Source: Knufia peltigerae | Lineage: Eukaryota; Ascomycota; Eurotiomycetes; Chaetothyriales; Trichomeriaceae | Assembly (NCBI GenBank): GCA_030247855.1 | Contig: JAPDRN010000188.1 | Location: 1-53,121, forward strand | DNA length: 53,121 nt | Direction of reading: 5' to 3' | Shown: positions 12,011-24,200 of the stretch, in pieces | How positions within the stretch are numbered: the first letter of the stretch is position 1 | How the letters are laid out: each line of letters begins with the position of its first letter | Made by a program: the position numbers and the translations under genes | Notes under the pieces: model-generated | Database searches by the model: none | What the model was told of the DNA's origin: nothing | Seen by the model: the letters and a program-made list of their open reading frames with translations, nothing else

Positions 12011-13099
12011 ACTGGAACTTAACGATGGATGTATGAGTCTATTCAGATTAGCCTAGTACAGACCCCAATTCTATTGAGGCCCGAACCAGTCAGGGCGTGT
12101 ATGAAATGTCATACCGAAGGTTCGGCTGGGAATATGCACAAAACAACCTGTGAGGTCGACTGAGTTCGGTGAGGCAGGGCTCCAGTGAGATGTGCGAATA
12201 TCAGGCTTAGCCACTGAAAATGGAAGCGAAAGACGACTGGGAGTTTGTCAAGGGCATGATTTATAGTTATTGGAGCTTATGAGCTTGCGATCCATCTGAT
12301 GGCATGCGGCTCAAACGCTCACTAACCTCATCTTCATAGTCTGGTGCCGACCTGTTCTGCATCTCTGGAGTACTGTAAGCCACACGAGGAGTCAATTGGA
12401 AGGCTTCAATTCAAACCGAGGCCTGGCTAGGGAAGCGACGACACGGTATGAGAGCTAGGGATGCAAGAGTCTGCACCACGAGAGACACGTTGCAAGACGA
12501 CTCTGGACCGCCGATGCGCCTCCCTCGAGTCTGGGATCCGGAAACAAATCAAGATAGAGAGACCGACAGATGTGCTGAGGTAGGTGAGCAGGGGTGTTGT
12601 GAGATGGAGGGCGGGAAGACGCCAGCTCGATTGCAAAACGGGTGGTAATTACTGTGCACGAGATTACGGGTAAAAGGGGGCACCAACGGGTAGCGCCAGG
12701 CCCCCCCGATGCGGTCCGGAGAGGGTGATTGCAGGGATAATCCCGGGCGGCGCTCCGGGCGGGCGCAGGCGCTAAGCAATTACGGACAGTGCATGATGGT
12801 GGTGGGTGACAGACCTAGAGGTGAGGCTGCACCTGATGATCCAACACCTGTCAGGATGACCAAATCGAGTAACTAAGGTCATCGTGCCCTGTTGGCTCAG
12901 ACTCTCCTGTTACTAGAGACGAGAATGTGCCCCCATGCATGCCTGGCGCACATTGCTGGTCCTTTCTAGTATTTATCTCTCTTACGTCGAAAGGTCCCAA
13001 CGCCTATGGCTGCCGCTCCCTTAAGGCTGCTTCGATTACCACGGCACCCTAGCTGGCTCTGTTCCTTTCCACACCCTCCTTGACCAGGCTACGTGACAT
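12011..13099. promoter_or_regulatory. shared divergent promoter region of module B
   Basis: A 1.1 kb interval between two divergent start codons, so it holds both promoters. Short open frames at 12.43-12.78 kb overlap on opposite strands and look spurious. There is no obvious similarity by eye to the module A interval beyond general composition. Confidence 0.5.
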
Positions 13100-14867
13100 A
13101 TGTGGCGATTCGGAAACAGAAACAACAATCCTGGTGTGTCACCAGAGGACAGGTATGATTGAAGCCTATTTTGTCGTCTTTTCAGAAGGCTAATATGCGT
13201 CTCGTAGTTCCATAGGCGAAAAGGCTGAACCGGCCAATGAGACCGGGCTTGGGGGAGACGTACAGGATGTCTCGAAACCTACAAAGGACGGAGATGGGTA
13301 TGAGGATGAGGACGAGGTCCGGGCAATGCCGCAGGAGCAAGATACCCACGCGACCAGTTCCGTAGACATGAACGCAACCGACTCCCACACGGGAATAGGA
13401 TTAGGCCCAGCGTCAGAAGGGTCGCCTCCGGAACAGAAGGCCGTGGAAGAGCGAGGATCGGCAATCGAAGCAGTGTATCCGGCGACAAGTGCTTCCTCTG
13501 CGAAGCCCCAGAGCACCACCAGAGACGGCAACATGGCAGATTCGGCTCTGGCTCTGACGGATCAAGAAACACATCAGGACGTCACCGAGAAACCTACTCC
13601 CGGGTCATTGGATGCCGCTTGGAGGCAGCTGAGCGGTACCGTTGACTCATACACTGCCGCCTTGATCACCACAGGCGACGTTCGGAGGGGTGCACTTGAA
13701 AAGCGGAAAAGCGTCGTCCATCAACTGGACACACTCATGTCGTCCCCGGAACTTTCGTTGACAACTGACCTTCGACAGGCGCTGTTGGACCTGCAAACGA
13801 CCGAGAGGAAGCTCGAGGAGAAGGACGATTTCTTGATCCAACAAGGCTACCAGATCACATACCGAGGCTCAAGGATTTTTGGGCCTTTGGCAGAGTCCTC
13901 TTTGGACTTTCTACGGCAGCAGGACGTCACCGTACTGTCGGTGCGTGCCGACACCGAAGGAGGCTCCGAGGTCTCTCAGAATGACATACGCCACGATCAA
14001 ACCGTGGAAGCCCGACTGTTTCTGTCCAAGAAGGGTGACATTGACTTGCTCCTCGAGAATTTGATGGAATTGGAAGAGGGAGAATTCCCGGCCGGTGACG
14101 AGGGTGTGCCGGAGACGGACGACTCGACGATGCTGAAAAGTCTCGAAACGAGGAAGCGAGATCTCATGCGGCAACTGGAGGAAGCCGAAGAGGAGCTGCT
14201 GACCCTCTGGGAAAAGTTGCCAGACCGACCAGAGGACATCCCTGAAGATCAGCTACGCTCCTCCGTCGAAGGACAAGAAGAAACGCCCGCGGCGGATGAC
14301 GGATCTCCCGAAGGCCGAGGAGTGGAAGAACCACACGAAGACCCTGAGAACGACAACCGTCTCGTACCCGGCGGCCGACGACACAGGTTCCGCCAAATCC
14401 TGGATTCCGTGACCGACGGTGGTGGTGGTGGTGGCGGCTCCGTCAGACCCGACACGCTGGTCAATGCCTACCTGCTGCACCAACTCAGGTCGTCGCCCGA
14501 GGAGCAAGCCGCCTACGTCGAAGCCATAAAAGAGGTCGTCGAGAGCACCGGCGTCCCGCTCCGGACGGACCTGGAATCTTTTGCGATCCGCGACTGGTTC
14601 GAGGACGTCCCCAGGTTCAAGTCGAGATCCTCCAGACGTGGCAAGCCCGCGGCGAGAGCGAGACGGTGGACCTCCAGTCGAAACGACGAGACCTCCCTCG
14701 CCGTGCATTCGAACCGAACCCAGGCGACCCGTGGGCGGAGCGAGCCACACGTCCGTCAGAAGCGTCCACGTCCGCGTCCACGGGCCCGGTCCAGAGCCAG
14801 CGCAGGGCACGATGATGATGATGATGCAGGTTCAACTCGACCCAAGCCGAATTTTGGTCGACAGTAG
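13100..14867 (+). CDS. coiled-coil protein of unknown function, copy B of the divergent module
   Basis: Two exons, 13100-13152 and 13208-14867, encode 570 aa. The 55-nt intron has a GTATGA donor, a GCTAAT branch and a CGTAG acceptor. The N-terminus begins MWRFGNRNNNPGVSPED, and the next 120 residues are acidic and look disordered. Heptad-rich helices follow: around residues 140-215 (LRQALLDLQTTERKLEEKDD) and 285-325 (KRDLMRQLEEAEEELLTLWE). A run of seven Gly is encoded by GGT repeats at 14418-14438. Then comes a helical block, LVNAYLLHQL...VVESTGVPL, which matches copy A in position and general pattern. The C-terminus is strongly basic, with Arg/Pro repeats and a run of five Asp from a (GAT)5 at 14811-14825, and could include a nuclear-targeting stretch. 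Pairing, exon structure and domain order match gene 5568-7303. The function is unknown. Confidence 0.85.
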
Positions 14868-15683
14868 GGGCGTCCACTCGGATGACAAAAAGAAACGGTT
14901 TCCTTCATCGGTAGACTATAAACCCAGCCTGCGTTCCTATTTTGCCATTCAGACCCAATGTGCCTTTGCTGCCTGCCTCGAAAACGGTGCTCGTTTTTGT
15001 CACGGTCGTCATGTGCGTCCTTTCCTTTTTCAAGTTGCCTGTTCCTTGACATTTTTTCAGTCAAAGTTCACCCCATGCATCGATATTATCGAGTCACAAT
15101 GTATAGGAAAAAAGGGGTTGTCGACAGACAAAGGAGGAACTCTGGTGGCATGGCAACCTACAGCGAAATCCCCGCGGGAGTTCTCCAGCCCTTCCTTGTA
15201 ACTGCCCGGCCCAGCGTTAGAGGGAGTACCAAGTAGCAAGCAAGGACGACGTCGTAGAGCGACGAGCCGTCATTCAATTCCACCCTCTGCTCCGGCAGCC
15301 AAAAGTGATCCGTCGTGCTCTGCTATGTACGGGGACCTAGCAAAAGAAGAAAAAAACTCAAACAGAGACGATAGATACGACTTGTATATACCCAAAGAGT
15401 GTATACACGTGGATCCTGATGTGGTTCAAACATGCAGGACCGCTTACGGAGTAGGTGTTCTCGTCTTTATTTTATGTTTATTTCTTGTTTTTATCTTTTC
15501 CTTCCTCCATCTCTTTTTTGCCTTTCTACAAAGGGAAGATCAGGAGAAGAAAGGAGCCTGTTTAAATACAATGGTTTTGAACGCTCGTACGCCGAAATTG
15601 AGACACCCAGAAGGAGAAAAAAGATCCGACGCCGTTTCGCTATGCAAACGAACTCTGAATACACAGGGTGGGTTTCGATGGGC
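14868..15683. other. convergent intergenic region
   Basis: This is the interval between the 3' ends of two convergent genes, so it carries both terminator regions. It holds one TACGGAGTA (15445-15453). The plus-strand frame reading through 15325-15810 is antisense to the last LicD exon and I do not regard it as a gene. Confidence 0.6.
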
Positions 15684-16896
15684 TCATATGATGTCGTTCA
15701 ATGGCTTCTTTGGCAATGGTGGTCTTCTCATGGGCGGTCGTTTCCTCGAGGGCCTCCGGTTGCTGGGGGGAAGAGGCTCCCACAACTTGCTCGTATGGTT
15801 GAATTGGTGACTAATAGAATGGAATGAATGTGTTAGTTTGTGGTGGTGTCTGCAGTAGACTGTTTGGCCGTTTGGAAAAAGGGGAGGGGAAAGGGGATGA
15901 TCCGGTGTTCTTGTGTTTGGGTCTCGTCCTCGACATTCCACAGAATGTCAGGAAACCAAACAATGGCCCGAGGCCAAAATCATCCCAACACAGATTGGAT
16001 GACCGTTGGGGGAGGAATGTGGTACTTACTGTTCATACACGGTCAATGTCAGAGATTTCTCGCCGTATTCCTCCTCCAAGAGATAAGCATACTCGAAGGG
16101 TATCTTGACGTGAATGCCCTCGAAGAAGCTGTCGCGAAGTGGAAATATGTCTCGCTCCTGAAAGATGAAACACGGTCAGTTCTCGGGGTGCGCGCACGAA
16201 AGGAAAGCAAAGTTTCACTGTTTCCGTCACCACAACACGTACCAGATAATGATGTCTGTCCTTGCACATCAAGGCACCCTCCACGCCTTCCGCCCTCGCC
16301 GTGTAGTTGGCCCTCACGGTCGAGATGTCGATGAACAAACCGGTCTCGGTGTCGATCCAACGTGCGTCGATAACGTTCAGGCTGTCTTCGACCCCTCGAA
16401 TGGTGAAGTGCGGGTTGACCTCCAACAGGTAGTTCCTGCCGTTCTCGACTCCCGGCAGTCGGAAGTGGTACTCGGTCATGTTGTAGTACCGGGCCAGGAA
16501 TGCGATCGTGTGCTCCGACACCTGGACGTCGATGTCCGAGTCCCAGGGTAGGATCTTTTGGTTCCACCACCAACCCAGCAGCGTGCCGTGCATGATCCAA
16601 GTTTCGGCGCCAATGTCGGCCATGGTGGCCAAGAAGGTCTGCATGAGTGCCGTCAGGTGCGGCAGCCGCTCTTCCTTGCCAATCTCTTTCGCCGCGAAAC
16701 GGCCGTCGTAGTGAGGGTGGAAGGTCGACTCGTGGAAGTACTTGTCCTTTGGGTCACCTCTCTTCCCACTCCGGTCCCGGTCCAGGTTCGTTCGTACATC
16801 GATGAAGTCGGCGTCGCAGAGGACGAAGGAGGGTAGAAAAAGGAGGAGGAGGAGGACCGTCGTCAGGCATTGTCTGACGGTGCTTCGAACGATCAT
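15684..16896 (-). CDS. LicD-family protein (putative phosphocholine/phosphosugar-transferase type) with signal peptide
   Basis: Three exons, 16896-16243, 16157-16030 and 15810-15684, encode 302 aa. Intron 1 is GTACGT...TTTCAG. Intron 2 (219 nt) is GTAAGT...ATTAG and joins in phase 2. The start at 16896 gives a signal peptide or signal anchor (a run of Leu at residues 11-21, then SFVLC). The LicD core follows: WIMHGTLLGWWW (residues 100-111), then LPWDSDIDVQV with the acidic DSDID at 119-123, a nucleotidyltransferase-like metal-binding motif. After intron 1 the reading ERDIFPLRDSFFEG is typical of the family, and exon 3 gives a short Pro/Arg/Lys-rich tail. LicD proteins transfer phosphocholine or other phospho-groups to glycans. 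Fungal members are thought to act on cell-wall mannans in the secretory pathway, so a luminal location fits. The substrate cannot be told from sequence. The third exon is the least certain part; an unspliced alternative stops four bases into intron 2. Confidence 0.88.
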
Positions 16897-18566
16897 GGTT
16901 CTCTGTTTCGTCAAGGGGAGTGCATTTGTACGGCAGAACAAAGTTGCACCCAAAAATATGTCGACTTGCTTGCCGGATTCGGATTCGGAGTCGGTCCTTG
17001 TCCAGCAAGGAGTGAGAGAGGGAGGAAATGTGTACCTCAGTGGGTAACTATCGAAGGTGTGGTTTGGTCGTGTGAGCGTTGAGTGGACCGAATCAAACAC
17101 CAAAATTAGAAACTCGGGGAGTGCGTTTGGTGAATCTCGCAAGCAAACAAGAGTTCCAAGGGTATATACAAAGAACAAAGGCAAAAAAAAAAGGACAAGA
17201 AGTTATGTACGGCAGTGCCAGTTGTAGGCACGACAGATACACAAACACGCAGCCTCAAAAGGAAGATAGAATGTGTAGTTCAGTGCAGTGCAGTGCAGAC
17301 AGAGGGATAAAGGCAGTGCAGCTGAGCGCAGCGCCAATAATGTAGTAGACTCCGTATGTAGCCCCCGAATAATGACGCCAAAAGAACGGACCCAGAATAA
17401 GTTGCGTCGTGTGGCGTCTCCCCCCCAAAAAGATAAGGAAAGGCCCAAGTATCCGGAAAAGCCGAGTTTGGTTTGCAGTTGGAGAGAAGTACAAGGAATT
17501 ATTGAAGTTAATCGTCTCTTTGAAAGATATTAAGGTAATTAATAATAATATGTACTCGCGCCCAGTTTTGCTGGCTACTACTCTCGATGGAGTGAGTAAC
17601 TGCTGGTGAGTATTCTCCCATACACATCTTTCCTAACCCTCGCTCTCAAAAAGAAAAACATGGGCATACGCGTACAATTCCAATGTCGTCCACCCCTACT
17701 GTTCCGTGTCGGTGGGTACTTTGTAACCGGGCTACGGCTTTGGTTGGACTTTTTTCTTTTTTGACGGGCGCATGCCATTTAATTCGAAAGGGGTGGACGG
17801 GGGCCCATACCAGAGGTACGTATACAATATTTCGTTTGGATCGAGGGAGGACGAGGTACTCAGTACTCCTAACACACACAACCACACGAACTTTATGGTA
17901 TGGAAAACGAGTCCATTCCTGGGTCTCCAGAAACAGTTACCAAGTCATTGATCTACATTCCCCCTTCCCCCTGACAAGTTTGGTTCTTGGGTCGCGTTGG
18001 CTTGCTTCAGGAATGATAGTAATCCTTGGGGAAAGGGCCCTTTTCTGTTTCTCGCAAGACTTTCTCCTTCGGCCTCCGGAATCGGGATTGGCAGCTTAAA
18101 CTAACTCGTAATTCCCTAACAAACGACAAGCTTTGGAGCCGCAAAGCTTGGCTGACTTAAAGTGCCTCTTGGCTTCTCGCTTGGATCCTGCAGAATGAGG
18201 GGGGCGCGTGTGCGGCAAATACTCCTGGAGACCAGAACAACAAGACACACCTACCTGGTCCCCCTTCGCACTGCCACAACACCCGCGCACGCAATTCCCC
18301 TTGGTGATCACCTGGTCTAGACTTTTTACTTACTGTCCACGAGGCGCAATCTCCACCGAAAGGTCGGACATGATTCACTGGTTTAAACACTCCGTATTAT
18401 TGACGCTTTTGATCGAGTGGACACAAGGACCAATCCATCGCCGAGAGACAACAGACTCGCGGTGGTGACAGGTGCACAAACTCCCTTGCAACGTCCTACT
18501 CATCACTTGGATGGATCCAATAAATTGAGTGGCCCGCAGCAAAGACGTGCGGCGAGAATCAAATGG
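16897..18566. other. intergenic region
   Basis: It holds the LicD promoter (right of 16896) and the photolyase 3' flank. A (CAGTG)n tract lies at 17281-17298. Open frames in this interval are short, overlap on both strands and show no recognised family, so I see no gene. Confidence 0.6.
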
Positions 18567-20483
18567 TCACGCGGTGTCCCTCCCTATCCCTTGTTTATAC
18601 CTGGCCAACGCCCTCTCTCGACACGTCTTGTGGTCAACCATTGGCCTTGGGTACCCATTCTCCTTTGCGACCTTTTCATACCCACGGTTGTACGGATCGT
18701 GGATTCCCTTGCTGTCTTTGATGTCGGCGAGTTCGGGCACCCATCTGCGGATGTAGTCCCCCTGAGGGTCAAATTTCTCGCTCTGAAGGAGGGGGTTGAA
18801 GATGCGGAAGTACGGCTGCGGGTCGACACCACAACTGGCGCTGAATCCCCATCCTCCGTTGTTCGACGCAAAATCCCCGTCGAGCAGGTGCTCCATGAAC
18901 CACTTTTCACCCATCCGCCAGTCTATCAGTAAGTCTTTGGCGAGGAACGACGCCACGATCATTCGACATCGGTTATGCATGTACGCCATGTGCTGCACCT
19001 GTCTCATGGCGGCATCTACGATGGGGAAACCAGTCTTCCCCTGTGTCCATCTCTCGAATTGATCAAGATCGTACTCCCACTCGATATTGCTGTACTCGGG
19101 TTTGAAAGGTTTGTTCATGCTGCAAATAAACTCATCAGAACGATTTTCCTCCAGTTGTCCAGATCTCTGGCAAACAACTCACCAAACATAAGGCCAATGG
19201 CAAAGAACATGTTTGTAGAAATCCCTCCAAGCCACCTCCCCGATCCACATCGAGTGGCCTTGTTTTCTATCGTCGGTCAACTTCTTATTCGGTGCAGCGT
19301 CTCGCGCTTCCCGCACGACCGTACGTGCTGATATTGTTCCAGCTGCTAGGTGAGGACTCAGGATAGAGGTGGCGTTGGCCGAAGGAGTATTCCGCGTCTC
19401 GTGATAAGATCGTACTCTCTCCTGCAGGAAGCGATTTAGCCTCTCGAGGGCCTCTCGCTCCCCTGCCGGCCATAACGCTCGATATCGATCCTTCTCCTCT
19501 TGAGACAGGTTTTTCGATGCGGGTGCTTGTGGTATTTGGGAGGTGAACAGATCGGCATACTTGGTTTTCGTGTTGCTGGGATTCCGGGTGGGCGGTGCGT
19601 GACATTCCAGTTCTTTTGGGTGCTGGTTCAAATATGCACACCACTTGCGATGCCACGGACTGTAGACCGACATCTGCCCACCAGCTCCTGTCGATATTTT
19701 GCCGGGTTCGACCACACACGTATCGTGCACCACATTGAACGAGATGCCCCGGTCCAGGCACGATCTCACCATTGCCGCCTCCCGTCTCAGTTCATCCACT
19801 TCGTATTCCATGTTGCAAAAGACGTGCCGAGCGCCCCAACTATCACAAAGCTCCATCAATCTAGACGGCAACCCCCGTCTCTTGTTCACGGTCTCGACGT
19901 ACAAGGGGATGCCGAGCTCTGCCAGATCATCTTTTAGTGTCTGGAGATTGCGGAGGATGAAATCAACACGCACCGGTGCCGTGAGGTGTGCTTCAAAGTC
20001 CTGCGGCGAGACCAGGTAGACACAGATGAGCGGAACTCGATTTTCTTTTGCCTTTTCACTCGCGAGATGAAGTGCCTTGTTGTCCAACGTGCGGGTGTCG
20101 CACTTGAACCAGTGCACCACGCTCTCGTTCACGGGTATCTCGTCTCGTTCTGGTTTTGTCTCCCGTATGGCCTCTTTCAGGGCCTCAATTGGTCTTTCAA
20201 TCTTTCCCGAGTTATAATCACGGGCTCGGTCGTTGGTCATCTCCGGAGGGTAGTATTTGCGAACGACAATGCCGTACTTGATCTCTTTGGTCGAGTCCTT
20301 GTATTGATGAGATGTGCGTCGCTTCTTTTGCGGACGTGGCGCAGCAGCCACCGTTGGCCCGGCTATCGTTGTTGATTCAGCGGCCCTGCGCTTGATGGGA
20401 GGCGCCATTGTCCACAATCCTGTCAGAGATGCTCTAGAGGTAGGGGTATGTAGGAGAAGCGGCAGTCGAACGAGCTTCAACAT
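18567..20483 (-). CDS. phr1: class I CPD DNA photolyase (cryptochrome/photolyase family)
   Basis: Repairs UV-induced cyclobutane pyrimidine dimers with blue light, using FAD and an antenna pigment. Two exons, 20483-19183 and 19119-18567, encode up to 617 aa. The intron (GTGAGT...TTGCAG) joins WPYV to CMNKPFKPEY, a junction typical of the family. Residues about 120-260 are the photolyase alpha/beta antenna domain (VVHWFKCDTRTLDNKAL). The helical FAD-binding half includes SILSPHLAAGTISART, WIGEVAWRDFYKH, TGFPIVDAAMRQ, HNRCRMIVASFL and NNGGWGFSASCG. The last of these, with the following PYFRIFNP, fits CPD photolyases of the yeast Phr1 type better than animal-type cryptochromes. The first ATG gives a short hydrophobic/basic presequence (MLKLVRLPLLL) that could direct mitochondrial import. 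A second in-frame ATG at 20408 begins MAPPIKRR, a basic nuclear-type start. A cryptochrome role cannot be excluded. Confidence 0.95.
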
Positions 20484-21268
20484 GAACCGAATATTGAGGA
20501 GAGGGGAAGTGTAGGTAGGTCGCGATAATAGAACGGACGCGTGTTTCGGTTCGTAGTAATATCATCAACTGGTGCATACGGAGTACCTACCTAGGTATAT
20601 ACAAAAAGATACAATCATGATGTCACCATCCACAAAGATTGTTTTTTCTTCCCCAGATGCTGCTGATCTTCTTGCCGCGCTCTGTCGATCGATCGAGCTC
20701 GCGTCTTTGGCACATGCCACGCGCGCGACAATCGGAGCCCTCCCGATATTTTCAAACGCCAGCCATTAAATTATATCCCTGGGCCTCAGGAATGGGTTTT
20801 TTGGACATCGTCGGCAGGATGGTTTTTTTAGAGTTCTGAGTCTCTCTCATTATACTCGTAGTATCCGTAGTAGCTGTAAAATGGATGCGACAGTTCCCCT
20901 GAGATCCAATTCGTTTCAATCCAGATCTTATGGTTTTTATTTCACACAATACATCTCTCGCCAGGGCCCTCCTGTTTGGTTCCCAGTTATTCAAAAAAAG
21001 ATAGCATGATGCGTCAAACCAGCCAGCCAGCCAGCCATTCCAGGCCATTTTTCCACACAAGTCACACCTCGTGCGCCGTCGCTGCTCCCTTTTCGTATGC
21101 GTAGCCATTTTTTCAGTAAATCCAAAAGTTTTCCGCCCAATTGATGCGCCTAATCACCCTAATCAATCAAACCCCCTGATAATATATGCCCTTCTTTTCG
21201 TAATGTCCATCGGTCGTCCTCATGCATGTAGAAACGAGCAAGTCAGTTTGACTCGACCACAAAGAAAA
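20484..21268. other. intergenic region (photolyase promoter side and Sln1 3' flank)
   Basis: No gene seen. Immediately upstream of the photolyase is TACGGAGTA at 20577-20585, followed by the palindrome-like ACCTACCTAGGTATAT. These could be regulatory, but they are also common dispersed motifs in this window. Confidence 0.5.
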
Positions 21269-24200
21269 TCATGACAATGGAGACACATTGTCAGAATCAA
21301 TCGCCGGCACGTCTGGATCGTTGACCTTGGATGGTGCCACCGGATGACCGTTCACTGCCGTCGACGTGTTTAATCGAGGCACCAGCGGTGTGCTTCCTTC
21401 ATTCTCCTCCTCCGGTATGGTCGCGCAGTACTTCTTCAACACCTGTTTCAACGCCGGTCGTCGTATGGGCTTGGCGAGGAAATAGTCCATCCCAGACGCC
21501 ATGCACTCATCTTCATTGGACTTTTCGGCAAATGCCGTCAATGCCACAATTGGGGCTGAGAATCCCATTTCTCGAATCAGTTTCGTCGATTGTATGCCGT
21601 CGAGGTTCGGCATCTGGACATCCATAAAGACCAGATCAAATCGTGCTCCACTGTGCATCGATTCTCGGACCTTGTCGAAAGCTTCTTGCCCATCCTTTGC
21701 AATGGTTACATCTGATAGCGTTAGAGGAACGTGTGTTCATACACATCAGCACAAGACTCACCGTAAACGTCCTCCAGGCGGAGCATGCGGAGGACCACTT
21801 CTTGATTGACTTTGTTGTCTTCGGCGACAAGCACTCGAACTTTCCGGCCCTTTTCAACTGCTTCATTCTCAACCTTTTTCATCTCGTTGATCTTGGCCTC
21901 TTGAGATTCGCTCTTCTTGCTCTCCTTCGCCACGTATGGCTGCGTGAAGCCGACGATCCTAGGCACATCGGCGAGTGAATCATTTCGTGTCGACCCGAGA
22001 GACGTTGTAGAGCCATTATGATTGTGAGTAGTGTCGCCAGTGTCGTGTAACGGCTGGCCAACAAGACTGCTTGCTTTTGAGTGGGATCGGTGTGTGGAGG
22101 AGGCCATTGAAGGGGACCGCTCCGACACGTACCTTAGGGGGATACGCATAGTAAACTTGCTTCCGACGCCGACGGTGCTGTCTAGAGAAATATCACCGCC
22201 CATAAGTGCCGCTAACTGAGCGCAGATACTCAACCCGAGCCCAGTACCTCCGTATTTCTTGCTCAACCCTAAATCACCCTGAACGAAGGGTTCGAAGATC
22301 TTCTTCTGTTGCTCAGGCGGAATTCCTGGGCCAGTGTCTTCGACCTCAAATTCGAAACTGAGATCTTTGGTATTGATAGGGGGCGGCGACATAGACCTTT
22401 GCCGTTCAGCGACTTTGTGAATGTGTGTCGTACCGCCTGCTACGTTGATGCTGAGTTTCGAGTCTTCATTTGAGCTGTTGTGAGTGTTGGTGTAGCCTTT
22501 CTCTTGGTCCACGCTGTCTTGAGGAGCAAGTGAGCTGTCTGACATTCGGACCCTCTTAGTACTGGAAGTCTTCGACTTTCGCGAATTGAGAGATGATTTT
22601 CTAGCACTGCCTGCCCTGCTGAGCTCGTGCTCAACCAAGCCGGTGCAGCGTACCCGAACGGTCACCGAACCATGTGGGGGTGTAAATTTGAGACTGTTAC
22701 TGACGAAGTTCATCAGAACTTGCAAGATTCGGTTTTTGTCGCCCCAGAGACACATGTCTCGAACCCGGCCTGTGCCACCAGGCCCATACAATTTGTCGCC
22801 AGAAAAGTCAGATGCATCGCCGAATGCATCGCTCGTACCGAGGAAGAGCACTTTGAGGTCAACCTGAGCTTCACGAGCCTGCTTTTCGAAGGTTGGAAGT
22901 AGTTGAGCACTCAAGTCGCTAATTCTGAATTCGGCTTCATCAATAGACAGTTGTTGTCCGACTTCATTCTTGCTGAATGTTAACAGGTCGGTAAGGAGGT
23001 GAAGGAGCAGGTCACCAGACTTGTAGATTGTGTTAAGGGTCGACCGTATTCTTCCTAGGTCGTCTTCATTCATACAGACGGTGGTCAGTCCGAGGATTCC
23101 ATTCAATGGAGTCTTCAATTCATGCGAAATGTTCGCGATGAACAAAGTTTTGCTCTGATTTGCTGCCTCCGCGGCCTTCTTGCTCTTCTCGAGCTCTGCA
23201 GTACGCTGTTTTACCCTTTCCTCCAGGCGCTCATAATGCATAACCAGCTCGTCCGACATTTCATTGAAAGTCCGCGTCAGGTCAGTCAGCTCATCTGTCA
23301 CACAATGCCGGCGTTCGGGCACCTTCCGCGGTATTCTGAAAGTCCTACGACGCGTTCGAGGAGTGGAAGATCGTGAAGCCTGCCGAGATTTTGAGCTCTT
23401 CAAAAAGGCACCAAAAAAGCCTTCTTTCCTCGCCAGATTTTCGTCTGGAGACTCCTGAGCGTCTTCAGTCTCGGCATTCGGAGCACCTGTGGAACTAGAA
23501 TAGGCGCTCGCATCGTCTGGCTGGTAAGGTTCCACAGTTTTTGCCGTCGCAGCGTAGAGCTGCCGAATTGGGGTGATGGAGTAGTGTGCAACCGGAAACA
23601 TGACGAAGATCAAGAATCCAGTAACACTGAACACACAGGCAATGACAACATCGCGTAAGTGATTGATCGGTGCAACGACTTCTCCATGTGACTCTTCCAC
23701 TAGGAGAACCCAGTCTACCAATATGTTCGAGATGGTGGCATATCCGACAGAGACTTTGGCATTGTCCTCGTTGTGTGTGGAGATATATGCTCCGGCATTA
23801 TTGATCGCATTGTTTTTCTTCGCCCATGCTGCTACAACTGCTGGGTATGATGACATCTTGAACGGTATGGTAGCGTTTGCTACACTTGCTCTAGCTTGAT
23901 GTCGATGCTGGAGTGTAGAATTGCTGTGAGGAGGGAGCACAAACCGTACCGACTCTTTACTTGCTTGTTCCGCCGAAGAACCACGAATCTTGATGTCGAA
24001 GTGGTTATATGTGGTATCTGGACCTACAAGAAGCATCTCGCCCGTGGAACCCAGCCCCTCGGGCGAATTTTGGACATTATAGAGCATTTCGCAATTGACC
24101 AGCACAGTCAACCATCCCAACACGTCAGACCGAGACGTGTTATTGATAATGGCGACCGTCACAGACAAGAGCGAATAGGACTCGTTGACAGCCATCGGAC

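Noticed and set aside
16033..17184. Extending the LicD reading frame upstream to 17184 and through intron 1
   Set aside because: No upstream ATG precedes a signal peptide there, and read-through replaces the family-typical ERDIFPLRDSFF segment with unrelated residues. The spliced model from 16896 is better.
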